Assembly: GCF_003002065.1 (NCBI RefSeq)
Contig: NZ_PVZG01000015.1
Coordinates: 124,001 to 188,000 of the forward strand
DNA: 64,000 nt
Origin: Pseudosporangium ferrugineum
Lineage (GTDB): Bacteria; Actinomycetota; Actinomycetes; Mycobacteriales; Micromonosporaceae
Direction: 5' to 3'
Under the pieces are notes generated by a model that was not told the origin of the DNA, did no database searches, and saw only the letters and a list, made by a program, of their open reading frames with translations. How positions within the stretch are numbered: position 1 is the first letter of the stretch; every line of letters starts with the position of its first letter. The position numbers were made by a program, and so were the translations under genes. This document shows positions 9,405-18,853 of this stretch, piece after piece.

Positions 9405-10640
9405 GTGCGGGCACTCGGGGGCGCTGATCCGTCCACGCTGGACTGGGAGGGCGGGCCGCCGCCCCGTGGGGTGTGGTGGCGGGAGGCAGCGGTCGTGGCC
9501 TCGGCGTTCGCGGTGTGTCTGCTCGGCGGGGCGGTGCAGGCGGACGGCACGCTCGCGGCGCCGGCGGTGGCCGCGTATCTCGTTGCCGGGGTGTCGGGCG
9601 GAGTGCTCGCCATGCGGCGGCGGGCGCCGCTGGCCGTGGTGGTCGTTGCGGCCGGGGCCGGGGTGCTCGCCCAGCCGGCGGGGCTCTTCCTGTCGCCGCT
9701 CGTGGCCGCGCCCGCCGTGGTGGCCGTCCATCACTACGCGCTCACCGAGCGGGTGGAGCGGCGCGCGGTGGGGGTCGTGCTGGCCGTCTCGGCGGCGCTG
9801 CTGGTCGCCTCCGCCTTCTCCTCGCTCGCGCAGCTGTCCTGGCAGGACGCGAGCAGGATGGGTCTGGTGGCCGCGTTTCCACTGGTGGCGGGGATGCTCG
9901 GGCGGTCGGTGCGGAACCGGCGGGCGTATTTGGCGGCGGTGGAGGACCGGGCCCGGCGGGCCGAGGAGAGCCGGGACAGCGAGGCGCGGCGGAGGGTGGC
10001 CGGGGAACGGCTGCGGATCGCCCGGGAGCTGCACGACCTCGTCGCGCATCAGATCACCCTGGCGAACGCGCAGGCCGCGGTCGCCGCCCATCTGTTCGAC
10101 GTCCGCCCGGAGCAGGCCCGCACGAGCCTCGGCCAGCTCGTCGAGACCACCGGCCAGGCCCTCGACGAGCTGCGGGCGGCGGTCGGTCTGCTGCGGCAGT
10201 CCGGGGACACCGCCGCGCTCGCCGATCCGGCGCCCGGGCTGTCCCAGCTGCCCGCGCTCCTCGACTCGTTCCGGGGCGCGGGCCTGGAGGTCTCGGTGCG
10301 TCAGGAGGGTACGGCCCGGCCTCTGCCGCCCGGTGCGGACCTCACGGCGTACCGGATCGTGCAGGAGGCGCTGACCAACGTGACTAAGCACGCGGGCGCC
10401 GGCGAGGCCCGCGTCGGCCTCACGTGGGAGCGTGATCGGGTGACCATCACGATCGAGGACGACGGGAAGGGCGCCCGTACGGCCCCGGACCATGCGCCCG
10501 GTTACGGCCTGATCGGAATGCGGGAACGGGCCGCCGCGGCCGGGGGCACCCTCTCCGCGGGCCGCCGTGCGGAGGGCGGGTTCCTCGTCCGGGCCCGCCT
10601 GCCGCTCGCCCCCGGCAGGGCCGGCGGGGGAGCGCCGTGA
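9405..10640 (+). CDS. Sensor histidine kinase, HisKA_3 (NarX/DesK) type
   Basis: Membrane sensor kinase of 411 residues starting at GTG 9405 with GGGGAT upstream. Hydrophobic segments occupy residues about 25-165 (four to six helices), with little extracytoplasmic sequence, so it may sense within the membrane. The dimerisation/phospho-acceptor helix has RLRIARELHDLVAHQ (His near 210); the HATPase domain shows TNVTKHAGAG (N-box), EDDGKG (G1) and GYGLIGMRERA (G2). It transfers phosphate to the response regulator encoded immediately downstream, whose GTG overlaps the kinase stop in a GTGA junction. Confidence 0.92.
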   Translation: MRALGGADPSTLDWEGGPPPRGVWWREAAVVASAFAVCLLGGAVQADGTLAAPAVAAYLVAGVSGGVLAMRRRAPLAVVVVAAGAGVLAQPAGLFLSPLVAAPAVVAVHHYALTERVERRAVGVVLAVSAALLVASAFSSLAQLSWQDASRMGLVAAFPLVAGMLGRSVRNRRAYLAAVEDRARRAEESRDSEARRRVAGERLRIARELHDLVAHQITLANAQAAVAAHLFDVRPEQARTSLGQLVETTGQALDELRAAVGLLRQSGDTAALADPAPGLSQLPALLDSFRGAGLEVSVRQEGTARPLPPGADLTAYRIVQEALTNVTKHAGAGEARVGLTWERDRVTITIEDDGKGARTAPDHAPGYGLIGMRERAAAAGGTLSAGRRAEGGFLVRARLPLAPGRAGGGAP

Positions 10641-11317
10641 CGCTCCGGGTGCTGCTCGCCGACGATCAGGCCCTGCTGCGCGAGGCGTTCCGGCTGCTCC
10701 TCGACAGCGCCGCCGACATCACCGTGGTCGGTGAGGCCGCCGACGGGGGCGCGGCGGTGCGGCTGGCGCGGGAGCTGCGCCCGGACGTGGTGATCATGGA
10801 CATCCGGATGCCGGAGGTCGACGGCCTCACCGCCACGTCGGAGATCTGCGCGGACCCGGACCTGCGGGCCACCCGCATGCTGGTGCTCACCACGTACGAG
10901 AGCGACGAGTACGTCGCCCGGGCCCTGCGCGCGGGTGCCAGCGGCTTCATCGGCAAGGGCATCGGGGTGGAGGCTCTGCTCGACGCCGTGCGTACGGTCG
11001 CGGCGGGCGACACCCTGCTGTCGCCCGCCGCGACCCGCTCGCTGGTCGCCCGCTTCCTGGCGACGCCGGAGGAGCCGGCGCACCGGATCCCCGAGCGGCT
11101 CGGCGTGCTCACCGCGCGCGAGCGGGAGATGGTGTCCCTGGTCGCCACCGGACTCTCCAACCAGGAGATCGCCGAGCGGATGTTCCTCAGCCCCTTCACC
11201 GTCCGCGCCCACGTGCAGCGCGCCATGACGAAACTCCAGGCGCGGGACCGGGCCCAGCTGGTCGTCATCGCGTACCGGTCGGGCCTGGTCCGGGCCACGC
11301 CCGATCAGGAATCCTGA
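10637..11317 (+). CDS. NarL/FixJ-family response regulator, partner of upstream kinase
   Basis: Response regulator of 226 residues: receiver domain with LLADDQ, phospho-Asp in VVIMDIRMP (near residue 54), Thr in LVLTTYE and Lys replaced by G-K-G in FIGKGIG; LuxR-type HTH near 155-215 with LTAREREMVSLVATGLSNQEIA. The GTG start overlaps the kinase stop by four bases, which indicates a cognate pair. Its last 13 bases overlap, tail to tail, the monooxygenase gene on the other strand, so transcription of the two units converges. Confidence 0.92.
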   Translation: MTLRVLLADDQALLREAFRLLLDSAADITVVGEAADGGAAVRLARELRPDVVIMDIRMPEVDGLTATSEICADPDLRATRMLVLTTYESDEYVARALRAGASGFIGKGIGVEALLDAVRTVAAGDTLLSPAATRSLVARFLATPEEPAHRIPERLGVLTAREREMVSLVATGLSNQEIAERMFLSPFTVRAHVQRAMTKLQARDRAQLVVIAYRSGLVRATPDQES

Positions 11318-12486
11318 GCCCCGCCGGGCGGCGGGGGCAGCACGAGGGCCGAGTGGGCCGGCCGCGCCGTGGCGGACGGCAGGGTTCGCAGGCCGCGAAG
11401 CATCGTGTTGCGCTGTTCCAGGGCCCGTTCGGTGGTGGGGAACAGCGTGGCCGCGCCGTTGTCGACCAGCGCCTGGTTCAGGGTGACGAACGGGCGCAGC
11501 CCCCGCTCGTAGGCGGCGAAGGCGGCGGTGTGGTCGTCCTCGGTGGCCAGGGCATGGCCGAGCAGGTACGCGCCGGCGAGCGCGAGACTCGTTCCCTGGC
11601 CGGTGAGGAACGACGGCGCGTACGCGGCATCCCCGGCGAGCGCGACCCGGCCGTTGGACCAGCGCGGCATTCGGATCTGGCCCGCCGTGTCGAAGAACAG
11701 GTCATCGGCGTCGCGCATGGCCTCGACCATGGCCGGCACCTTCCACCCCGCGCCGGCGAAGGTCGTGGCGACCAGCTCCCGCTGGGCTTGCGGGTTCCGC
11801 AGGGCCGCGGACGGCGGCTCGGGCCGGTGGAAGTTCAGGAACGCGTGCAGCTCGCCGTCGTCCCCGACGGCGTAGAGGGCGGCGGCCCGGCCGGGAGTGG
11901 CCCACACGGCCAGCTCGTGGGACATCCCGAAGCTGTTCGGCATGGTGAAGATGGCGAAGCCGTACCCGAGGTAGCGGTGGAACCGCTCCTCGGGACCGAA
12001 GACCGAGGCCCGGGTACGCGAGTGCATGCCGTCGGCGCCCACCACCAGATCGAACGTGCGCTGCCGCCCGTCCCGGAAGGTCACGTCGACCCCGTGCGCG
12101 GACTGGTCGAAGGTGTCGACGGAGGTGCCGAACAGGAACTCGGTGTCGTCGCGGACCAGCGCGTACAGGCTCGCGGTGAGGTCTCCGCGACGCACCTCCA
12201 GGTCTCCCTCCCCGGCGTCGCCGCCCGGGGTCAGCGAGATCAGTTCGCTGCCGTCGGCGTGCAGGAACGTGGCGCGCCGCATGTCGACGTGGGCGTCGCG
12301 CAGCCGCGGGAGGATCCCCATCCGCCGCACGATCTCCACCGCGCTGCCGCGGATGTCGATCGGGTATCCGCCGTCGCGCGGTGCGTCCGCCTTCTCCACC
12401 ACCGTGACGGCGAATCCGGCGCGGCGCAGCCAGTAGGCCAGGGCGGGGCCCGCGATGCTGGCTCCTGAGATGAGAACCGTGGTCAT
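11305..12486 (-). CDS. FAD-dependent aromatic-type monooxygenase
   Basis: Flavoprotein monooxygenase of the PHBH/TetX class, 393 residues. The N-terminal GASIAGPALAYWLRRAG is the dinucleotide-binding fold, DLVVGADGMHSRTR is the DG motif, and RVALAGDAAYAPSFLTGQG is the GD motif contacting the FAD ribityl chain. Such enzymes hydroxylate aromatic substrates or inactivate antibiotics such as tetracyclines and rifamycins. ATG 12486 overlaps the stop of the MFS exporter gene (ATGA), so exporter and monooxygenase form a translationally coupled pair: modification plus efflux of a small molecule is the obvious hypothesis. Confidence 0.9.
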   Translation of the reverse strand: MTTVLISGASIAGPALAYWLRRAGFAVTVVEKADAPRDGGYPIDIRGSAVEIVRRMGILPRLRDAHVDMRRATFLHADGSELISLTPGGDAGEGDLEVRRGDLTASLYALVRDDTEFLFGTSVDTFDQSAHGVDVTFRDGRQRTFDLVVGADGMHSRTRASVFGPEERFHRYLGYGFAIFTMPNSFGMSHELAVWATPGRAAALYAVGDDGELHAFLNFHRPEPPSAALRNPQAQRELVATTFAGAGWKVPAMVEAMRDADDLFFDTAGQIRMPRWSNGRVALAGDAAYAPSFLTGQGTSLALAGAYLLGHALATEDDHTAAFAAYERGLRPFVTLNQALVDNGAATLFPTTERALEQRNTMLRGLRTLPSATARPAHSALVLPPPPGGAQDS

Positions 12487-13886
12487 GACCGGGCTCCGTT
12501 CCTGCGGAGGAAGAAGATGGACAGCGTGGTGATGAGGCCGGCGACGAGGAAGCCCGTGACGAACGCCGGCTCGGCCGGCAGCCCGGTCAGCGGATCGGTG
12601 CCGGCGACGAGGATGGAGCCGGCGACCTGGGAGCCGACGATGATGCCGAACACCCGGGTGACCACGAGGAGGCTGGTGGCGATGCCGGTGTCCTTCGCGT
12701 CGACGGTGGACGCGGTGCCGGCGAGCAGCGCCGTGGTGCCGGCGCCGGCGGCGAACGCGGCCAGCACCTTCGCGACCGCGAGCTGCCACGGCGCGTCGTG
12801 CAGCGACGACAGGACGATCATCGTGGCCGCGGTGACACCGATGCCGGTGAGGACCACGGCGCGCGAGCCGAAGCGCCGCGCGGCGAGGCCGCCGATCGAG
12901 TCGCTGACCGCGCCGGCGATCGCCCCGGGCAGCAGGAGCAGCCCGATGTCGGTGGTGCTGAGCCCGAAGCCGTGGCCGTCGCCCGGCACCGCGAACAGCT
13001 GCGGGAGCAGGAGGACCACCATGCCGAAGGCGACGGACGTGATGAAGGTGAGGACGAACGCGCTCCGGATCGCCGGCCGGGCCAGCATCCGCAGGTCGAC
13101 CATCGGCGAGGCGGCCCGGCGCTCGACGAACACCCAGGTGGTGGCGAGGCCGGCCACGACCGCCACGACGGCGGCGATCCCGATCGGCGGCAGGCCGCCG
13201 GTCACCGCGACGAGCCCCACCATGAGCGCGAGCAGCGTGACGCTCAGCAGGGCCACACCGAGCCAGTCGATCCGCTCGTCGGACGGCGCCGGGGGATCGT
13301 GCGGCATCAGCCGGGCCACGGCCGCCGTCGCGGTGAGGATCACGATCGTCGGCAGGGCGAAGATCCACTGCCAGGACAGCGCGTGGGCGATCGGCCCGGC
13401 GACCGACGTACCGATGATGCCGCCGCCGGTGAAGAGCGCGAGGACCACGCCAATGGCCGCCTGCGACTCACCCGTCGAGAGATGCTTGCGCACCAGGATG
13501 AAGGAGAGCGGCAGCGCGCCCACCATGACACCCTGCAGGACCTGGCCGGCCAGCAACGTGGGCAGGTTCGGCGCCAGGCCGGCCAGCAGGCCGCCGGTCG
13601 AGACCACGGCCATCAGCCAGAGCAGCACCCGCTTGCCGCCGTAGCGGTCGCCGAGCTTGCCGGCGACCGGTGCGAGGACCGCGCCGGTGATGAGCAGGGC
13701 GTTGGAGACGAGCGCCCCCTCGGCGGGGCTCACGCCCAGCTCGCGTTGCAGCATCGGGAGCGCGGGCTCCACCACCGACTGCAGGGTGCCGAGGGAGAGG
13801 GCCAGTACGCCGAGGGCGCCGATGGCCCGCCTCCCGGGACGGGCCGGGGAGACCGGCGGTGCCGTGGGAACCGCTGTTGTGGACAC
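12483..13886 (-). CDS. MFS drug exporter, DHA2 (EmrB/QacA) type
   Basis: Major facilitator of 467 residues with about 14 hydrophobic helices, the count of the DHA2 family. GTG 13886 is preferred because AGGAA precedes it; the open frame to 13964 lacks a ribosome site. After helix 2 the motif-A-like sequence GKLGDRYGGKRVLL is present, and motif C-like G-x-x-x-G-P-x-x-G features occur in helix 5 (GIIGTSVAGPIAH). It should export a hydrophobic compound by proton antiport, and is coupled to the FAD monooxygenase gene. Confidence 0.92.
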   Translation of the reverse strand: MSTTAVPTAPPVSPARPGRRAIGALGVLALSLGTLQSVVEPALPMLQRELGVSPAEGALVSNALLITGAVLAPVAGKLGDRYGGKRVLLWLMAVVSTGGLLAGLAPNLPTLLAGQVLQGVMVGALPLSFILVRKHLSTGESQAAIGVVLALFTGGGIIGTSVAGPIAHALSWQWIFALPTIVILTATAAVARLMPHDPPAPSDERIDWLGVALLSVTLLALMVGLVAVTGGLPPIGIAAVVAVVAGLATTWVFVERRAASPMVDLRMLARPAIRSAFVLTFITSVAFGMVVLLLPQLFAVPGDGHGFGLSTTDIGLLLLPGAIAGAVSDSIGGLAARRFGSRAVVLTGIGVTAATMIVLSSLHDAPWQLAVAKVLAAFAAGAGTTALLAGTASTVDAKDTGIATSLLVVTRVFGIIVGSQVAGSILVAGTDPLTGLPAEPAFVTGFLVAGLITTLSIFFLRRNGARS

Positions 13887-14012
13887 GGAAGTTCCTTTCC
13901 ACCTGAGGGCTGAGGATCTGACGCGTTCCACACTTCCGCCGGACGTCCCGCGCGGCATCGTCATCCGTCACTGTCTCCGCCTGGTGCGACGGCACGAGCC
14001 ACCAGCGGTTCC

Positions 14013-14028
14013 TGGTGCGTACGCACCA
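14013..14028. promoter_or_regulatory. 16-bp perfect palindrome upstream of the exporter operon
   Basis: TGGTGCGTACGCACCA is self-complementary over all 16 bases. It lies 127 bp upstream of the exporter GTG and 183 bp before the GGDEF gene, within the 324-bp divergent spacer (13887-14210) that otherwise holds no gene. A dimeric regulator, for example of the TetR or GntR class, could bind it; no regulator gene adjoins. Confidence 0.45.
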
Positions 14029-14210
14029 CCCGCGAGATGCTGTCCGACACGCGACATTGAAGGGACAACGTGTCATCTCCTTGCCAGCCGGAGGTACACG
14101 CCCGTAGCGTTATCGTCTCCTCTGCGTAGTCGCGAGTACCATGCGTGCGCGCCGGCGCGCCGGTCGGCAGGGTGCTTCCGTACTACTCCAGGGCTCGCGG
14201 AAGGGGCACG

Positions 14211-16196
14211 ATGGTCGAGAGTGGAGGGCCCGGCGACGGGCTCGTCCTGGGTGTACTCTCCCCCTTCCTCGGCGGTTGGTATTTCGGTGGCGTCATAGAG
14301 GGGGTCGCGCAGGTCGCGGCCGACGCCGGTGCGGCCGTGGTGGCCATGCAGACCCTGGACGCGGGCACCGATCAGCTGGAGCTCGCCGAGCCGCCGCACC
14401 CGCCGCACCCGCTCGCCTGGGAGCACGCCGCCGGCTTCGTGGTGATCGTGAACTCGGCGAGCGCCAAGTACCTGCACGAGATCCAGGCCACCGGCCGGCC
14501 GGTCGTCGTGGTCAGCCACGAGTTCCCCGAGCTGGACTGCCACACCGTGTTCCCGGACAACCGGGTCGGGGTGCGCGCCGCCGTCGAACACCTGATCCGG
14601 CACGGGCACCGGCGCATCGCGTTCGCCGGCTTCATGGGCGCGCAGGACCAGCGGGAACGCTGCGAGACGTACCGGCGCACGCTGCTCGCGCACGGCATCA
14701 CGCCCGATCCCGCCCTGATCTTCGAGGCCACCGACAACCAGCGGGCCGGCGGGGAGGGTGCCGCCCGCGCCATGCTCGCGGCGGGCCTGCCGTCCACGGC
14801 GGTGGTGACCGGCACCGACCTCAACGCGATCGGCGTGATCCGGGTGCTCACCGGCGCCGGCTGCCGCCTCCCCGACGACCAGGCCATCGTCGGCTTCGAC
14901 GACCTCTCGGACGCGTCGTTCACCGAGCCGCGGCTGACGACTGTGCGGCAGCCGCTCTTCCGGGTCGGTTCCACCGCGGCGCGGGTCCTGCTGTCGGCCA
15001 TCGACGGTACGGGCGGAGCACCCGAACGGCATCAGGTGGCGACGCAGCTGGTCGTCCGCGAGTCGTGCGGCTGCCCCACGCCGGAGTTCCCGGACAGCGA
15101 GGCCGACGCCGTGCGCTCGCCCGAGACGCTGCGCGCGCAGGGCCGCATGCAGTACCGCGAACGCACCCGGCTCCAGCGGTTCCTGAGCAGCCAGTACGAC
15201 ATCAGCCTCGACCTGCTGCGCAGCCACGAGGAGGATCCCCGCAAGCTGGGCTGGCTGCGCCGTACGTCGGCCCGCGCCGGCTGCCTCGGCCTCTGGACCG
15301 AGACGCCCGACGCCGGGGACCAGACCCTCGACATCGTCGGGCACTTCCACCGCGCGGCGCCGGACCCGGCGTTGCCGGCGGCCCCGCTCCCGCCGGTCAA
15401 GGCCAGCGGCTTCCCGCCCAAGGAGATCCTGCACGCGGCCCGCGCCGAGCCGGGCTCGCTGACGTTCGTCGTCCCGGTCCGCGTCCGCAACCGCGACTGG
15501 GGGCTGCTCGCGACCGTGGACCGGGTGGACCTGCAGGCGGCCACCGGACGCGAGCCCATCAACCAGTGGGCCGCGCTGCTGACGGTCGCGCTGGACTACC
15601 AGGCGGTGCTGCGGACGCTGCGGGAGCAGAAGGAACAGCTGCGCGAGAGCGCGCTCTACGACCACCTCACCGGCCTGCCCAACCGGGCCCACTTCCTCCA
15701 GCTGCTGGCCACCGCGATGGCACCCGGACCGGAGCGCCGGCCCGACGTGGCCGTGCTCTTCGTGGACCTCGACGGCTTCAAGCTGATCAACGACACGTAC
15801 GGCCACGCGGTCGGCGACCAGATCCTGGTGGAGGTCGCCGCCCGCCTCCGCGCCGAACTCGGCGGCCACGGCACCGCGGGCCGCTTCGGCGGCGACGAGT
15901 TCCTGGTCCTGCTGGACGCCCTCGACGACGGCCACACCCCGATGACGATGGCGAAGCGGCTCCAGGCCGCCCTCAACCGCCCGCACCGGCTGGCCGGCCA
16001 GCACCTCATGGTGACGGCCAGCATCGGCGTCGCCCTCGCCCACGACACCCCGGTGACGGACGCAGAATCCCTGGTCCGGGACGCGGACACGGCGATGTAC
16101 TGGGCCAAGTCCCGCCGCACGGGCAGCCGCGCGGTCTTCGAACCCTGCATGCACGACGGCATCTCCACCCGCCCGCCCGTCGACGGCGCCTGCTGA
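14211..16196 (+). CDS. Cytoplasmic sugar-binding-protein-like sensor fused to GGDEF domain
   Basis: Putative diguanylate cyclase of 661 residues. ATG 14211 follows AAGGGG. Residues about 10-290 are a periplasmic-binding-protein-like domain of the LacI sensor class (VLSPFLGGWYFGGVIEGV, VSHEFPELDCHTVFPDN, AIVGFDDLSDASFTEPRLTTVRQP) but there is neither a LacI DNA-binding head nor a signal peptide, so it should sense a ligand in the cytoplasm. A linker/GAF-like part (about 300-470) follows, then the GGDEF domain with YDHLTGLPNR and the intact catalytic GRFGGDEF. The product-inhibition I-site (RxxD) five residues before GGDEF is absent. It likely couples a small ligand to cyclic-di-GMP, a controller of actinomycete development. 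Confidence 0.88.
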   Translation: MVESGGPGDGLVLGVLSPFLGGWYFGGVIEGVAQVAADAGAAVVAMQTLDAGTDQLELAEPPHPPHPLAWEHAAGFVVIVNSASAKYLHEIQATGRPVVVVSHEFPELDCHTVFPDNRVGVRAAVEHLIRHGHRRIAFAGFMGAQDQRERCETYRRTLLAHGITPDPALIFEATDNQRAGGEGAARAMLAAGLPSTAVVTGTDLNAIGVIRVLTGAGCRLPDDQAIVGFDDLSDASFTEPRLTTVRQPLFRVGSTAARVLLSAIDGTGGAPERHQVATQLVVRESCGCPTPEFPDSEADAVRSPETLRAQGRMQYRERTRLQRFLSSQYDISLDLLRSHEEDPRKLGWLRRTSARAGCLGLWTETPDAGDQTLDIVGHFHRAAPDPALPAAPLPPVKASGFPPKEILHAARAEPGSLTFVVPVRVRNRDWGLLATVDRVDLQAATGREPINQWAALLTVALDYQAVLRTLREQKEQLRESALYDHLTGLPNRAHFLQLLATAMAPGPERRPDVAVLFVDLDGFKLINDTYGHAVGDQILVEVAARLRAELGGHGTAGRFGGDEFLVLLDALDDGHTPMTMAKRLQAALNRPHRLAGQHLMVTASIGVALAHDTPVTDAESLVRDADTAMYWAKSRRTGSRAVFEPCMHDGISTRPPVDGAC

Positions 16197-16280
16197 CGGT
16201 TCACCGCCGTTCTCTCACTTGGGTCGCCGGCGCTCTCACTTCGGGCCGGCCGGACGGGGTGTCCCGTTACGTTGCGGGTC

Positions 16281-17231
16281 ATGAGAGCTGTTGTTTTCTC
16301 CGAGTTCGGGCCGCCCGGGGTGGTGCGGGTGGCCGAGGTCGACGCGCCGCATGCCGGGCCCGGGGAGGTTCGCGTCGCGGTGCGGGCGTCCGGGTTGTCG
16401 ACGGGGGAGGTGCTGATCCGGTCCGGGCGGCTGGGTGACGTGGTGCCCGTCGTGTTCCCGTGGCGGACCGGGTTCGACGCCGCCGGGGTGGTCGACGAGG
16501 TCGGTGCCGGGGTCGCCGGGGTGGCGGCCGGCGACGAGGTGTTCGGCATGGCATCGCCGGCCGCGCGGGGCACCAACGCCGAGTACGCGGTGCTGAGCGC
16601 GTGGGCTCCCCGGCCCGCCGCGTGGAGCTGGGCGGAGGCGGGTGGCGCTGCCGGGAGCGTCGAGACCGGCACCCGGGTGCTGGATCGGCTGGGGGTCGGC
16701 GCCGGGCACACCGTTCTCGTGCACGGCGCGGCCGGGGCGGTCGGCAGCGTCGCGGTGCAGCTCGCGGCCGCCCGTGGTGCGGCGGTCATCGGTACGGCGA
16801 GCGAGCATCACCACGACTTCCTGCGTGCGTTCGGCACGGTGCCCACGACGTACGGTCAAGGGCTGCCGGACCGGGTCCGCGAGCTGGCGCCGCGCGGGGT
16901 GGACGCGGTGTTCGACTGCGCCGGAGGGGCGCTGCCCGACCTGATCGCCATCGCGGGGGACGCGGCCCGCGTGGTGACGATCGCCGACTTCGAGGCGGCC
17001 TCGTACGGCGTCCACCTGTCCCACGGCGCACCCTCGGGCGAGACGGGCGAGGCGGTGGGCTCCGGCGCCGATCCGCTCGCCGTCCACGGGCTCGGGCTCG
17101 CGGTGCGGCTCGCCGGATCGGGGCGGCTGCGGATCCCGGTCGCGGCGACGTTTGCGCTGGCCGAGGTCGCGGCGGCACACGAGCTGAGCGAGACCCGCCA
17201 CGCATGCGGGCGGATCGTGCTGCTCACCTGA
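16281..17231 (+). CDS. Zinc-type alcohol dehydrogenase/quinone oxidoreductase-like (MDR) enzyme
   Basis: Medium-chain reductase of 316 residues, NADPH-binding. N-terminal GroES-like part (MRAVVFSEFGPPGVVRVAEV) and Rossmann part with VLVHGAAGAVGSVAVQLA. Structural and catalytic zinc Cys residues of true alcohol dehydrogenases are lacking, so it belongs with zeta-crystallin-type quinone reductases. ATG 16281 is the first Met matching the family. It stands alone, converging on the ABC exporter operon. Confidence 0.88.
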   Translation: MRAVVFSEFGPPGVVRVAEVDAPHAGPGEVRVAVRASGLSTGEVLIRSGRLGDVVPVVFPWRTGFDAAGVVDEVGAGVAGVAAGDEVFGMASPAARGTNAEYAVLSAWAPRPAAWSWAEAGGAAGSVETGTRVLDRLGVGAGHTVLVHGAAGAVGSVAVQLAAARGAAVIGTASEHHHDFLRAFGTVPTTYGQGLPDRVRELAPRGVDAVFDCAGGALPDLIAIAGDAARVVTIADFEAASYGVHLSHGAPSGETGEAVGSGADPLAVHGLGLAVRLAGSGRLRIPVAATFALAEVAAAHELSETRHACGRIVLLT

Positions 17232-17277
17232 CCGCTGCACGGATGCGTCCGCGCGACCGTCGGGGCCGGCGGGCCGA

Positions 17278-18066
17278 TCAGTTGCCGGCGCTCTCGTAGC
17301 GGCGCAGGCCGCGCTTGAAGACGAGCGCGGCCGCGCCGGCGCAGTACGCCGCCACCAGCGGGGTGATCAGTCCGAGCCACCGCGACTGGCCGGTGTCCAG
17401 CAGGTACGCCGTCGGGAAGAAGCTGATGAACGCGAACGGCAGCACGGCGCCGAGCACCGCCTTGAGCGCCACCGGGTAGACGGAGAGCGGGAAGCGGGCC
17501 AGGTCGCCGACCTGGTGCATGGCGAAGGCGAACATCGGGGTGGGGCTGGACAGCCAGAACGACACCGCGTTGGTGGCCAGGTTGATCGACAGCTTGATGA
17601 CCACCGAGCTGATCAGCAGGATGACGCCGAGCAGCGCCCGCCACGGCGTCCACGGGATGTCCGCGTGCGCCAGGCCCGTACCGATCATGATGCCGCCCAT
17701 GACGATGTTGCTCAGCCCGTTGATGCCGACGTTGGCGCTGCTCGACTGCAGCGCCACCGGGTAGGGGCGGACCAGGAAGTAGTCCAGGTCGCCCCGGTTG
17801 ATCTGCCAGGCCAGGCTCCACATGCCGTCGAAGAACAGCGAGCAGAAGCCCTCGGCCAGGGCCACCGCGCCGAACATGATCAGCACCGACCAGAACGTCC
17901 AGCCGTGCACGTCGGGCACCTTGGCGAACAGCGCCGCCAGGAAGACGATGTTGACCACCTGCATCAGCACGGTGGCCAGCGCCAGGATCACGAAGTCGGC
18001 CTCGTACTCCAGCATCGAGCGGAAGTGGGCGCCGAGCAGGCGGAGGTAGAGCCGTGGCGTACGCAT
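17278..18066 (-). CDS. ABC-2 type permease (second subunit)
   Basis: Membrane subunit of 262 residues with six hydrophobic helices, of the COG3694-like class that always occurs with a second permease and an ATPase. GGAGG stands 5 bases before ATG 18066, and only one base separates it from the preceding permease stop. The triplet exports an unknown substrate, often peptides or antibiotics in relatives. Confidence 0.88.
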   Translation of the reverse strand: MRTPRLYLRLLGAHFRSMLEYEADFVILALATVLMQVVNIVFLAALFAKVPDVHGWTFWSVLIMFGAVALAEGFCSLFFDGMWSLAWQINRGDLDYFLVRPYPVALQSSSANVGINGLSNIVMGGIMIGTGLAHADIPWTPWRALLGVILLISSVVIKLSINLATNAVSFWLSSPTPMFAFAMHQVGDLARFPLSVYPVALKAVLGAVLPFAFISFFPTAYLLDTGQSRWLGLITPLVAAYCAGAAALVFKRGLRRYESAGN

Positions 18067-18067
18067 G

Positions 18068-18853
18068 TCAGCCTCCGTTGACGGTGAGCCGGCGCAGCGC
18101 CCGCTGCCACACCAGGCGCGCGCCGAACCAGAGGGCGAGGACCCAGCCGGCCTGCACCGCGACGAGCACCAGGGCGTGCCGCCCGTCGACCCGGCCCAGG
18201 AAGATCAGCGCGGGGGTGGAGGTGAGCCCGGCGAACGGCGACCACTGGGCCGCCCCGGCCAGCCAGCCCGGCAGGTAGGCGAGCGGGATCAGCGCGCCGG
18301 AGAAGAGGTTCACCACGGCCAGCCGGGCCCACTGCACACCCATGAAGTTCTGCGTCCAGAAGCAGGCGAGCGTGCTGACATAGACGATCAAGAATTTCAA
18401 CGGTACGAGCACCAGCATGCTGACCGCGAACAGGGCGAGCCCCGGCGCGGCCGGGACGTCCACGCCGCCGGTGAGGGCCATCGCGATGCCGACGACCACC
18501 GCGATCAGCACGACCTCGATCCACAGCCCGCCGAGCGCCTCGGCGAACCGGGCCCGCTGGTAGTCGATCGGCTTGACCAGGTCCAGCGCGACGTCCCCGT
18601 CCAGGATCCGGAACGCCATCCGGAAGTCGCCCATGATCGACACCACCGTCCCCGCCGCGAACGCCACCAGCAGGTACGCCCGCATCTGCGGCCAGGTGAA
18701 GCCGTTCACCGGCGAGTCCGCGAGGATGACCCGCCACACCGCGAGCAGCGCGACCAGCTGCATGAGCACGCCGCCGAGGCCGAGCAGCAGGTTGAACCGG
18801 TACGCGAGCGCCGCCCGCGCGGTGGCCCGGATCAGGGCCCGGTAGCCCCTCAT
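18068..18853 (-). CDS. ABC-2 type permease (first subunit)
   Basis: Integral membrane protein of 261 residues with six hydrophobic helices, COG4587-like. Its ATG overlaps the ATPase stop by four bases, so it is co-translated with the ATPase. Together with the following permease it would form a heteromeric export channel. Confidence 0.88.
   Translation of the reverse strand: MRGYRALIRATARAALAYRFNLLLGLGGVLMQLVALLAVWRVILADSPVNGFTWPQMRAYLLVAFAAGTVVSIMGDFRMAFRILDGDVALDLVKPIDYQRARFAEALGGLWIEVVLIAVVVGIAMALTGGVDVPAAPGLALFAVSMLVLVPLKFLIVYVSTLACFWTQNFMGVQWARLAVVNLFSGALIPLAYLPGWLAGAAQWSPFAGLTSTPALIFLGRVDGRHALVLVAVQAGWVLALWFGARLVWQRALRRLTVNGG

Noticed and set aside
8501..9613. 370-residue minus-strand frame antisense to the nSTAND gene
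   Set aside because: Low-complexity Arg/Ala/Pro composition typical of antisense frames in GC-rich DNA.
11305..13368. 687-residue frame covering the monooxygenase and part of the exporter
   Set aside because: The first 294 residues are a shadow of the exporter gene; the true start is ATG 12486 at the Rossmann motif.
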